A DNA stretch of 33,811 nt from Streptomyces griseoaurantiacus (GTDB taxonomy: Bacteria > Actinomycetota > Actinomycetes > Streptomycetales > Streptomycetaceae), in contig BNBP01000077.1 of NCBI GenBank assembly GCA_014656015.1, positions 1-33,811 on the forward strand, written 5' to 3'. The notes beneath the pieces are model-generated. The model was not told the origin of the DNA and ran no database searches. It saw nothing but the letters and a program-made list of their open reading frames with translations. Shown piece after piece: positions 12,690 to 21,175 of this stretch. Made by a program: the position numbers and the translations under genes. Within the stretch, counting starts at the first letter, position 1. Each line of letters starts with the position of its first letter.

Positions 12690-15089
12690 GTGACCGCGGC
12701 GACGGGATCCTTCCGGCAGTTCGTGATCAAGGTGCACAGCCGCTGCGACCTGCGCTGCGACCACTGCTACGTCTACACCCACGCGGACCGGAGCTGGCGC
12801 GGGCGGCCGGTGACCATGTCGGAGGACACCCTCCGGCTCGCCGCCGCCCGCATCGCCGAGCACGCCGTCGCGCACCGCCTGCCCCGGGTCCACGTCGTCC
12901 TGCACGGCGGTGAACCGCTGCTCGCCGGACGGGAACGGCTGCGCGGTTTCGCCCGCACGCTGCGCTCCGCCCTGCGCGGCACCGCCGCCCTCGACCTGCG
13001 GATGCAGACCAACGGGCTCCTCCTGGACGACGCGTTCTGCGCGATGCTCGCCGAGGAGTCCATCCTCACCAGCGTCTCCCTCGACGGTGACGAGAGGGCC
13101 CATGACCGGCACCGCGTCCGCGCCGACGGCTCCGGCAGCCACCGGGACGTCGTGCGCGCGATACGGCGCCTCAACGCCCCCGCCCACCGCCGGGCCTTCG
13201 GCGGACTGCTCTGCACGGTGGACGTCGAGAACGACCCGGTGGCCGTCTACCGCGCCCTCGCCGGGCTCGACCCGCCCGCGCTCGACTTCCTGCTGCCCCA
13301 CGCCACCTGGGACCGCCCGCCGCCCCGCCCGCGCGGGGCGACCGGCTCCACCGGCTCGACCGGCTCCACCGAGTACGCGGACTGGCTGATCGCCGTCCAC
13401 GACCGGTGGGCCGCCGAGGGACGCCCCATGCCCATCCGGATGTTCGAGTCGATCAGCCGGCTCGCCGAGGGCGGCACCAGTTTCACCGAGGCGCTGGGGA
13501 CGGACGGCACCGACCTGCTGGTCCTCGAGACCGACGGCGCCGTCGAGCAGGCGGACTGGCTCAAGACCGCGTACCCCGGCGCCCCGGAGACCGGACTGCA
13601 CCTGGCCACCCACCGCCTGGAGGAGGCCGCCGCCCACCCCGGCATCAGGGCCCGCCGCACCGGGACCGCCGGACTGAGCGCCGCCTGCCGTTCCTGCCGC
13701 GTGGTGGAGGTCTGCGGCGGCGGCCTGTACGGGCACAGGTACCGCGCGGCCAACGGCTTCGACAACCCCTCCGTCTACTGCGCCGACCTCCTCAAGCTCA
13801 TCGACCACGTGCGCGCCGCCGAGCGGAGGCCCACCGGCACGCAGCCCGCCCCGGCCACCGCCACCGGCGCGCTCAGGAACCGGCACACCCTGCCCTGGCC
13901 CCGCTTCGACGCGCTGGCCGCCGGCCTGGGCACCGCCGAGGACGTGCGGGAACTGGCCGCCGCCCAGCGCAGCCTGCGCACCACCGCGCTGGCCGCCGCC
14001 GCCCGGACCGCCGAGCGGCGCCCCGACGCCTCCGCGGCCGGCTGGAAGGCTCTCGCCGCACTGCCCGCCGAGGTCCGCCGGCTGCTGCTCGCCGACCCCC
14101 ATCTGAGGAGCTGGGCCCTCTCGCACGCCCGGCTCGAACGTCCCGCCGGGGGACGCCCCGCCGAGGCCGCGCTGTCCGCCACCGCTCGCACCCGCGGCCG
14201 GCTCACCCTCCCCGTGCCGCTCCGTCGGGGGCCGGAGGGCACCGGCATCCACCTCCCCGGCCTCGGCCGGCTGCTGCTCCCCGAGGACGGCCCCGTGCCG
14301 GGCGCGGGTGGCACGGTGACCGTCGAGGCCGCGGACGGCCGGATCGCCCTCGCCGGACGGGTGCCCGGAGTGGATCCGCTGCCCGGCGGCATGCGCTGGC
14401 AGCCCCTGCGCCACCTCGCCGCGGACGGCCTGAGGGTCGCCCTGGACGACCTCGATCCCGGGCGCGACCGCTACGGCGAGGACCGTCGTGCCCATCCCCG
14501 TCTGACGGAGGAGCAGGCCGGGCAGTGGCAGGACCGTTTCGCCGAGGGCTGGCGGCTGATCCGGGAGGCCTACCCGGTCTACGCGGCCGGCATCGCCGAG
14601 GGGCTCACCACACTGGTTCCCCTGACACCCCGGCCCGGGAAGGACATCAGCGCCACCTCGGGGCCCGCCTTCGGCGCGATCGGTCTCGCCTTGCCCCGGA
14701 CCGCCGAGGACCTCGCCATGCTCCTGATCCACGAGTTCCAGCACACCAAACTGTGGGCGCTGTACGACATGTACGACCTCTTCGACCCGGCGGACACCCG
14801 CCTCCTGCCGGTTCCCTGGCGTCCCGATCCGCGTCCGCCGCCCGCCGCGCTGCAGGGCGCCTACGCCCACCTCGCCGTCGCCGACGTGTGGCGTCTACGG
14901 GCCGTGCGCACCCGGACAGGGCCGGGCCGGGACGCCACGGGGGCCCGGCAGGCGCGGGCCGCGGCCGCCACCTGGCGGCAGGGAGTGCTGGAGGTGCTCG
15001 ACGCCCTGCTGGACACCGGCTCCCTCACACCGTACGGACTTCGCCTGGTCCGGAGCCTGCGCGAGGCGGCCGCCGCACTCGAACCCTGA
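12690..15089 (+). CDS. fxsB: FxsB: radical SAM/SPASM cyclophane maturase fused to a HExxH domain
   Basis: A 799-aa fusion protein. The GTG at 12690, 7 nt after fxsA and probably coupled to it, is the start. The radical SAM cluster motif is C19-x3-C23-x2-C26 in VHSRCDLRCDHCYVYTH. The SPASM auxiliary-cluster region has C333, C336, C342 (CGGG) and C364. A GST repeat linker occurs near residues 217-228. The C-terminal third matches the extension found in FxsB fusions and contains an intact H681-E-F-Q-H685 and a downstream H727 (AYAHL), which could be the third iron ligand of an alpha-ketoglutarate HExxH beta-hydroxylase. The enzyme is expected to crosslink the FxsA core and possibly hydroxylate it; the second activity is uncertain, since family members are often annotated as inactivated. 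Confidence 0.9.
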   Translation: MTAATGSFRQFVIKVHSRCDLRCDHCYVYTHADRSWRGRPVTMSEDTLRLAAARIAEHAVAHRLPRVHVVLHGGEPLLAGRERLRGFARTLRSALRGTAALDLRMQTNGLLLDDAFCAMLAEESILTSVSLDGDERAHDRHRVRADGSGSHRDVVRAIRRLNAPAHRRAFGGLLCTVDVENDPVAVYRALAGLDPPALDFLLPHATWDRPPPRPRGATGSTGSTGSTEYADWLIAVHDRWAAEGRPMPIRMFESISRLAEGGTSFTEALGTDGTDLLVLETDGAVEQADWLKTAYPGAPETGLHLATHRLEEAAAHPGIRARRTGTAGLSAACRSCRVVEVCGGGLYGHRYRAANGFDNPSVYCADLLKLIDHVRAAERRPTGTQPAPATATGALRNRHTLPWPRFDALAAGLGTAEDVRELAAAQRSLRTTALAAAARTAERRPDASAAGWKALAALPAEVRRLLLADPHLRSWALSHARLERPAGGRPAEAALSATARTRGRLTLPVPLRRGPEGTGIHLPGLGRLLLPEDGPVPGAGGTVTVEAADGRIALAGRVPGVDPLPGGMRWQPLRHLAADGLRVALDDLDPGRDRYGEDRRAHPRLTEEQAGQWQDRFAEGWRLIREAYPVYAAGIAEGLTTLVPLTPRPGKDISATSGPAFGAIGLALPRTAEDLAMLLIHEFQHTKLWALYDMYDLFDPADTRLLPVPWRPDPRPPPAALQGAYAHLAVADVWRLRAVRTRTGPGRDATGARQARAAAATWRQGVLEVLDALLDTGSLTPYGLRLVRSLREAAAALEP

Positions 15090-15265
15090 CGCCGCCGCCG
15101 GAGGCCACCCGGTGCGCGTGCGCCGTCCGTGCGCCCCCCGGCACAAGCGGAACGCGTCAACCCCTGGCATCCGCGGGGGACTTCGCGCTCCAATGGTGCA
15201 TTCAGGGACCGGCCGCACGGTCCGTACCACGCGTGCGGCGAGGACCGGGGGACGAGGGACACGCC

Positions 15266-15925
15266 ATGACTGATCCGGCTCCCGAGCCGGCCGGGGCGGC
15301 CGGTGCGCCGGACCCGTACGTCTTCTTCCTCAGCTACGCCCGGGTGCCGCCCACCGAGGACGGGGCGAAGGCCCCCGACCCCGACGAGGACCTGGTCGCC
15401 TTCCACCGCCAACTGTGCGGGCACATAATGCAGTTGACGGACCACGACGGGGTGCGCCCGCCCGGCTTCCTGGACCGCAGGATGGGCGTCGGCGCCGACT
15501 GGGAACGGCGGCTGAAGGAGACCCTCGCCGACTGCCAGGTCTTCGTCCCCGTCTACGCCAAGCGGTACTTCACCCGGGAATGGTGCGGCCGTGAGTGGGA
15601 CGCCTTCGCGCGCCGCCAGGAGGAGCACGGCCGCAGCCGCCCCTACACCGGCAATGCCATCGTCCCCGTGCTGTGGGTCGGCCCCGGGCACCTGAGACTG
15701 CCCCCGGTCGCCCGGCGCGTGCAGTACGAGCACCCCGACCTCGGCGCGGAGTACCTCGCCTCGGGCCTGTACGGGCTGCGTGCGAAGGGCTACCACGCCA
15801 AGTACCACAGGGCCGTGTGGGGCATCGCGCAGACGATCGTCAAGGTGGCCGAGCAGACCCGGCTCGCGCCCTGCGACATCGAACTGTTCAAGGAACTCAG
15901 GAACGTCTTCGAGGAGGAACAGTAG
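15266..15925 (+). CDS. fxsC: FxsC-type TIR-like domain protein (first copy)
   Basis: A 219-aa protein made almost wholly of a TIR-like domain of the FxsC family. YVFFLSYAR is strand A, and DCQVFVPVYAKRYFTREWCGREW carries the WCxxE-like motif, with W106, C107 and E110. In TIR NADases this glutamate is catalytic, so an active enzyme is possible. The ATG at 15266 follows GAGGG at 15254. A 176-nt gap separates it from fxsB and may hold a promoter. It is followed within 1 nt by a longer paralogue, so fxsC is duplicated here. The family is known only from association with the Fxs system; its biochemical role is not established to my knowledge. Confidence 0.85.
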   Translation: MTDPAPEPAGAAGAPDPYVFFLSYARVPPTEDGAKAPDPDEDLVAFHRQLCGHIMQLTDHDGVRPPGFLDRRMGVGADWERRLKETLADCQVFVPVYAKRYFTREWCGREWDAFARRQEEHGRSRPYTGNAIVPVLWVGPGHLRLPPVARRVQYEHPDLGAEYLASGLYGLRAKGYHAKYHRAVWGIAQTIVKVAEQTRLAPCDIELFKELRNVFEEEQ

Positions 15926-15926
15926 G

Positions 15927-17141
15927 ATGCCGCTCTTCTTCCTCAGCTACTCGCACGTCCCGGCGCACCGCGCGGGCCGCAGCCCCGACTTCGACCGGCT
16001 CGTCTTCCGCTTCTTCGAGGACCTGTGCGGCCACCTCGCCGCCGCCGGCGGCCCGGAGGGGAACGCGGCCGGCTTCGTCGAGCGCCCCGGGACACCGGCC
16101 GAGGAGACCCTGCGGGCCCTCGCCGACTGCCGGGTCTTCGTCCCCCTGTACGCCAAGCGGTACTTCACCGACCCCAAGTGCGGCCGGCACTGGACCGCGG
16201 CCACCACCGGCCCCGCCGACACCCGCCCGGCCGTCGTCCCCGTGCTCTGGACGCCGTACCCGCCCGCCGCGCTGCCCCGCGCCGCCCAGTACGACCTGCC
16301 CGCGATGCCCGGGGACGGCGACGAGGCGGAGGAGGAGTACGCCGCCACGGGCCTGCACCAGATGCTCCAGCTCGGCGAGGAACTCGGCGACGGGCGGGCC
16401 GGGGACCGGGCCGGGCGGATCACCGCCTGGCTCGCCCGGCGCGTCCTGTACGCCGCCGCCACCGTGCCCGCGCCCCCCGGGGACCGGCACGTCCCCGGGC
16501 CGCTGACCGCGCTGGACAACGCCTTCACCGCCCCGCTGCCCGCCCCGCCGACGCTGCGCATCACTGTCCTCGCCCCCACCGAGGAGCAACTGCCCATCGG
16601 TCGCGACGAATCGCGCTACGGCCCGGCGGCCGAGGACTGGCGGCCCTACGGTCCCGCCCTCGGCCCGCTCGCCGACCAGGTGCGGGCGCTGGCCCGCAAC
16701 CTCGGCTTCACCCCGGACCTCGTGGCCTTCGACAAACCCCGCGCCGAACTGCGCGGCACGGCCGTCCCGGACGCCCCCTGGGTCCTCGTGGTCGACCCGT
16801 GGGCCCTGGAGAACCCCCGAGTCGCCGCCCAGGTACGGGAGTTCGACGCCGTCCGGCGGCCGTGGACGGCCGTGCTGAGCGTGCTGCCCGAGGACGACCC
16901 GCAGACCAAGGAGCGTTCCGAGCGGTTGACCCGGCTGCTGCACACCTGCTTTCCCCGTTTCCTGCGCGAGGGCCGCGCGGGGGAGCAGAATGCCGTGCGG
17001 GGTCTGCCCGACGCCGACGTGTTCGCTCTGTGGTTCAGCGAACTGGCCGAGTCCGCCAGGATGCGGTACTTGCGATACATTCACTCGCAATTGTCCGCCG
17101 GGGGAGACGGTACCGGGGACCGCACGGAGGGCAGGCCATGA
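15927..17141 (+). CDS. fxsC: FxsC: TIR-like protein with C-terminal extension (second copy)
   Basis: A 404-aa protein. Residues 1-190 resemble the preceding gene product: PLFFLSYSHVP opens the fold, and DCRVFVPLYAKRYFTDPKCGRHW matches the same segment, but the Glu is replaced by H88, so TIR NADase activity is unlikely. A second domain (about 210-390) with ITVLAPTEEQLP, WVLVVDPWALENPRVAAQV and WTAVLSVLPEDDPQT is the characteristic C-terminal half of full-length FxsC. The ATG at 15927 is 1 nt after the first copy's stop, with GAGGAG at 15911-15916. Its stop overlaps the fxsT start (ATGA), so all three are co-translated. It probably acts with FxsT as an adaptor, by inference. Confidence 0.85.
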   Translation: MPLFFLSYSHVPAHRAGRSPDFDRLVFRFFEDLCGHLAAAGGPEGNAAGFVERPGTPAEETLRALADCRVFVPLYAKRYFTDPKCGRHWTAATTGPADTRPAVVPVLWTPYPPAALPRAAQYDLPAMPGDGDEAEEEYAATGLHQMLQLGEELGDGRAGDRAGRITAWLARRVLYAAATVPAPPGDRHVPGPLTALDNAFTAPLPAPPTLRITVLAPTEEQLPIGRDESRYGPAAEDWRPYGPALGPLADQVRALARNLGFTPDLVAFDKPRAELRGTAVPDAPWVLVVDPWALENPRVAAQVREFDAVRRPWTAVLSVLPEDDPQTKERSERLTRLLHTCFPRFLREGRAGEQNAVRGLPDADVFALWFSELAESARMRYLRYIHSQLSAGGDGTGDRTEGRP

Positions 17142-20100
17142 CCGGCGACGAGGGCAGGATCATCACGTTCTACTCGTACAAGGGCGGTACGGGACGGACG
17201 ATGGCGCTCGCCAACACCGCCTGGATCCTCGCCTCCGCGGGCCACCGCGTGCTCGCCGTCGACTGGGACCTGGACGCCCCCGGCCTCGACCGCTTCCTCC
17301 ACCCCTTCCTGGACGAGGAGAAGCTGCGCACCACCCCCGGCGTGCTGGAACTCGTCTCCCGCTTCAGCGAGTCCCTGACCCGGGTGCGGCACACCACCGC
17401 CGCGGAGGCGTACGGCGAGGGGCACGGCTCCGTCGAGACCGTCACCCTCCCCGGCGGCGAATGGGGCGCCGAGATGCTCCCGCTGGACAGCTGCGTGCTC
17501 CCCGTCTCCTGGCACTTCCCCGCGGGCGGCTGGCTCGACTACCTCCCGGCCGGGACCAAGAACAAGGGATATCTGACCGCCTTCTCGCAGTTCGACTGGA
17601 AGCCGTTCATGGACGGCCCCCTCGCCACCCGCTTCCTGGAACGCCTCAAGCGCGAGTTCGGCGACCGCTACGACTACGTCCTCGTCGACAGCCGTACCGG
17701 CCTCAACGACATCTCCGACATCTGCACCGTCAACCTGCCGCACGTCCTCGTCACCTGCTTCACCCCCAGCAGCCAGAGCATCGACGGCGCGGTCGCCGTC
17801 GCCGAGCGCATCGAGGAGATGCACCGCGACCGCCGCATCCGCATCCTCCCCGTCCCGATGCGCGTCGAGAACGCCGAGGCCGACCGCCTCGAAGCCGCCC
17901 GCGGCCAGTTCCAGTACCGCTTCGACCGCATCCTGCGCCGCCACCTCGCCCCCGGCACGGAACCCGACGACTACTGGGGCCGGGTGGAGATCCCCTACCG
18001 GCCCATCTACTCCTACGAGGAGACCCTCGCCCCCTTCCGTGAGGCACCCGGCGACCCCAAGAGCCTGCTGGCCGCCTACGAGCGGCTCGCCGAGGTCCTC
18101 TCCGACGGCCGGGTGACCCGGATGGCGCGGATCGACGAGGGACTGCGCCGGCGCACCCTGGAGCGCTACACCCGGCACCGGCCGCCCCGCGTCTCCGACG
18201 TGTACATCAGCTTCGTGCCGCAGGACCGGAGCTGGGCGATGTGGGCGGGCGCGGTCCTGGAGGACGCCGGCTTCAAGGTCCACCTCGCGCAGGAGGGCAC
18301 CGCCGAGGGCGGCCGGCACCGCCAGGAGATCGAACGCGTCGTCGAGTCCGCCCCGCACACCCTCGTCGTCCTTTCCGAGGCGTATCTGCGCTCCTCCCGC
18401 TTCCGCACCACATGGGAGGCCGTGTACGCGGCCGGCGGCATGGACGAGGACCGCCGCCTGGTGTCCATGAGCGTCGAACGGCTGTCCCTGGGCAGCCCGT
18501 TCACCGACCGGCTCGCCGACCTGACCCGCTGCGACACCGGGGAGGCCGCCCGCGACACCCTGCTGGCCTGTTTCGGCCGCACCTTCGCCCCCGCCTCCCG
18601 CGAGCACTACACCGGCGGCGAACGCCGGATGCCGCGCTACCCCGGCGCCGAACCCCCGGTCTGGTCCGTCCCGCTGCGCACCGCCTCCTTCACCGGTCGC
18701 ACCTCCCTGCTGGAGCGGATCCGCGAACGCCTCTGCGAGGGCGACGGCAGGGCGCTGCTCCTCAAGGGCCTCGGCGGAGTCGGCAAGACCCTGCTCGCCC
18801 GCGAGTTCGCCCACCGCTACAAGAGCGACTACGACATCGCCTGGCACATCCAGGCCGAGCAGCGCAACCTCGCCGTCGAGCAGTTCGCGGCCATGGCCGG
18901 ACCGCTGGGCGTGGCCGAGCGGAAGAACCCCACCGACACCGCCAAGGCCGTCCGCGAGGCACTCGACCGCGGGGAGCCGTACGGCAGTTGGCTGCTGATC
19001 CTGGACAACGCGGTCGAGGCGGGCAACCTGCCCGACTTCATGGTCACCGGCCGCAGCGGACACGTCCTGATCACCAGCCAGCGCTCCGAGGGCTGGGGGC
19101 GCTGGGCCGACACCCTCGAAGTCGGCGTGTTCGAACGCGAGGAGAGCATCACCCACCTGCGCGGCCGGCTGCCCGACTGCGGGCGGGCCGACGCCGACCA
19201 GATCGCCGAGGCGCTCGGCGACCTCCCCATCGCGGTGGAACAGGCGGCCGCCGGCATCGAGCAGTCCAAAGTCGGCGCCCGCGCCTACCTGCGTGAGCTG
19301 CAGGCCCCGGCCACCGGCGCCGCCCGCACCCGCGGCTCCGGCGAGGACAAGGTCGGCGATGTCACCCGGGTCAGCGGCGCCACCTGGGAGTTCGCCCTCG
19401 GGCAGCTGCGCCGCAAGTTCCCGCAGGCCGTCCAGCTGCTGCAGATCTGCGCCTACTTCGGACCCGAGCCGATCTCCATGGACCTGCTGGAGGGCGCCGA
19501 GGTCTCCCGCGCCCTCGGGGACTCCCGCACCGTGGCCCGCGCCTACCAGGAACTCAGCCGCTTCTCCCTGGTCACCGTCGACCGCAAGATCTGGGGCGTC
19601 CAGGTGCACCGCCTGGTGCAGCGCGCCATGCGGGAGAGCATGACCGAACAGGAGCGGCAGGCCGCCCGGGACGTCGTCTACCGCACCCTGATCGCGGCCC
19701 GGCCCAGCAAGGACGACCCCGAGGACCCCAACACCTGGGAGAGCTACCGGGTCATCTGGTCCCACCTCGGCACCCCCTGGGCGCTCGGCGCCACCGAGGG
19801 CGGCATCCGCGAACTCCTCGTCGACCGGGTGCGGCAACTGCGCCGCCGGGGCGAACTCGCCCAGGCCATGGAGCTGAGCACCCGCTGCGTGACGACCTGG
19901 ACGGAGAACGGCCCGCCCGACGACCGCTGGACCCTGCACATGCGCTTCCAGATCGCCAACATCCTGCGCGCGCAAGGCCGTTACGAGGAGTCGCTGGCCC
20001 TGGACGAGGAGGTCCGCGCACGCCAGCTCGCGACCCTGCCCGACGACGACCAGCACGTGCTGATGACCACCAGCAGCATCGCCGCCGACCTGCGGGGCCT

Positions 20101-21175
20101 CGGCCGGCTGTCCGAGGCCCTCGACCACGACCGCCGCACCCACCGGCGTTACGCGGAGATCTACGGCGAGGACCACCCCCGCACCCTCGGTGCCGCCAAC
20201 AACCTCGCCGTCTCCCTGCGGCTGTCCGGGGACTACTACGGGGCCCGTGCCCTGGACAGCCGGACCCTCGCCCTGCGCGAGGAGATCCTCCTGCACGACC
20301 ACCCGCTGACCATCGAGTCCGCGGTCAACCTCGGACGGGACCACCGCGACTGCGGGGACTACGCGGCCTCCGTCAGCCTGCTGCGCCGCGCCTACGACCG
20401 CTGCCTGCAGAACCCCCGGCTCACCCAGGGCTCACCGACGGTGCTGAACACCGCTAAGGGGCTGGCCGGCGCGCTGCGCCGGACGGGCAGGCCGGCCGAG
20501 GCCCAGGAACTCGTCGAGCACGTGCTCAAGCACGGGCCGGAGGGGGAGAAGGGCGCCTCCCCCGAGCGGCTCCTGGTGGAGATGAGCCTGGCCGGCGACC
20601 TGGCCGCGCAGGACCGCAGGGACGAGGGGCTGCGGCTGATCCGCAGGGTCCTGGACGACCTCCGGGACAGCCTCGGCGAGGACCATCCGCAGACGGTCGC
20701 GTGCTCGGCGAACTACGCGGTCCTGCTGCTGGGCGACATCGACACGGCCGCGCACCCGCCCGCCGGGGACACGGCGACCGTGGAGGAGGCGGCCCGGGCG
20801 CGGACGCTGCTGCTGCGAGCGCTGGAGGCGTTCACCGAACTGAGCGGCGAGCACCACCCCTACACCCTGGTCTGCCGGGTCAACCTCGCCGCCGCCGACG
20901 CGGCCCTCGGCGACCGGGAGGAGGCCCGCAGGGGCTGCCAGGAGGCGTACGACCTGCTGCGCGAGGCCCTGGAACCCACCCACCCCTCGACCCTGACCTG
21001 CGCGGGCAACCTGGGACTGATCCTCGGACTGCTCGGCCGGCCGCAGGAGGCCCGCAGCACCCTGCAGGCCGCGCTGTCCGCCCTGGCCAAGCGGCTGGGC
21101 GAGGACCACCCGCGGGTGCGGGCCCTGCGGGAGGAGCGGATCACCTGCCTGGAACTGGAGCCGTCCCCGATCTGA
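17138..21175 (+). CDS. fxsT: FxsT: ParA-like P-loop, TIR, NB-ARC and TPR fusion (NLR-like)
   Basis: A 1345-aa multidomain protein. Residues 1-340 are a ParA/MinD-like P-loop domain with YSYKGGTGRTM at 12-22 (Arg in the usual second Lys place) and VDWDLDAPG near 41. Residues about 352-480 are a TIR domain (SDVYISF; SEAYLRSSRFRTTWE) whose usual Glu before Trp426 is Thr425. An NB-ARC STAND ATPase starts near 520, with Walker A GGVGKT at 546-551. TPRs of the GEDHPxTLxxxxNLA type fill about residues 900-1345. The ATG at 17138 overlaps the fxsC stop. This build is that of an NLR-type switch: TPRs sense, NB-ARC oligomerises, TIR signals. It is the FxSxx-COOH-system TPR protein; whether it exports, regulates or defends is unknown. 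Confidence 0.9.
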   Translation: MTGDEGRIITFYSYKGGTGRTMALANTAWILASAGHRVLAVDWDLDAPGLDRFLHPFLDEEKLRTTPGVLELVSRFSESLTRVRHTTAAEAYGEGHGSVETVTLPGGEWGAEMLPLDSCVLPVSWHFPAGGWLDYLPAGTKNKGYLTAFSQFDWKPFMDGPLATRFLERLKREFGDRYDYVLVDSRTGLNDISDICTVNLPHVLVTCFTPSSQSIDGAVAVAERIEEMHRDRRIRILPVPMRVENAEADRLEAARGQFQYRFDRILRRHLAPGTEPDDYWGRVEIPYRPIYSYEETLAPFREAPGDPKSLLAAYERLAEVLSDGRVTRMARIDEGLRRRTLERYTRHRPPRVSDVYISFVPQDRSWAMWAGAVLEDAGFKVHLAQEGTAEGGRHRQEIERVVESAPHTLVVLSEAYLRSSRFRTTWEAVYAAGGMDEDRRLVSMSVERLSLGSPFTDRLADLTRCDTGEAARDTLLACFGRTFAPASREHYTGGERRMPRYPGAEPPVWSVPLRTASFTGRTSLLERIRERLCEGDGRALLLKGLGGVGKTLLAREFAHRYKSDYDIAWHIQAEQRNLAVEQFAAMAGPLGVAERKNPTDTAKAVREALDRGEPYGSWLLILDNAVEAGNLPDFMVTGRSGHVLITSQRSEGWGRWADTLEVGVFEREESITHLRGRLPDCGRADADQIAEALGDLPIAVEQAAAGIEQSKVGARAYLRELQAPATGAARTRGSGEDKVGDVTRVSGATWEFALGQLRRKFPQAVQLLQICAYFGPEPISMDLLEGAEVSRALGDSRTVARAYQELSRFSLVTVDRKIWGVQVHRLVQRAMRESMTEQERQAARDVVYRTLIAARPSKDDPEDPNTWESYRVIWSHLGTPWALGATEGGIRELLVDRVRQLRRRGELAQAMELSTRCVTTWTENGPPDDRWTLHMRFQIANILRAQGRYEESLALDEEVRARQLATLPDDDQHVLMTTSSIAADLRGLGRLSEALDHDRRTHRRYAEIYGEDHPRTLGAANNLAVSLRLSGDYYGARALDSRTLALREEILLHDHPLTIESAVNLGRDHRDCGDYAASVSLLRRAYDRCLQNPRLTQGSPTVLNTAKGLAGALRRTGRPAEAQELVEHVLKHGPEGEKGASPERLLVEMSLAGDLAAQDRRDEGLRLIRRVLDDLRDSLGEDHPQTVACSANYAVLLLGDIDTAAHPPAGDTATVEEAARARTLLLRALEAFTELSGEHHPYTLVCRVNLAAADAALGDREEARRGCQEAYDLLREALEPTHPSTLTCAGNLGLILGLLGRPQEARSTLQAALSALAKRLGEDHPRVRALREERITCLELEPSPI

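Noticed and set aside
13340..13372. Tandem GGCTCCACC-type repeat as a mobile or CRISPR-like repeat
   Set aside because: It lies within the fxsB frame and encodes a GST linker; no spacers or terminal repeats.
17081..20344. Long open frame on the minus strand opposite fxsT
   Set aside because: Antisense shadow caused by high third-position GC; no recognisable domain, while fxsT shows P-loop, TIR, NB-ARC and TPR motifs.
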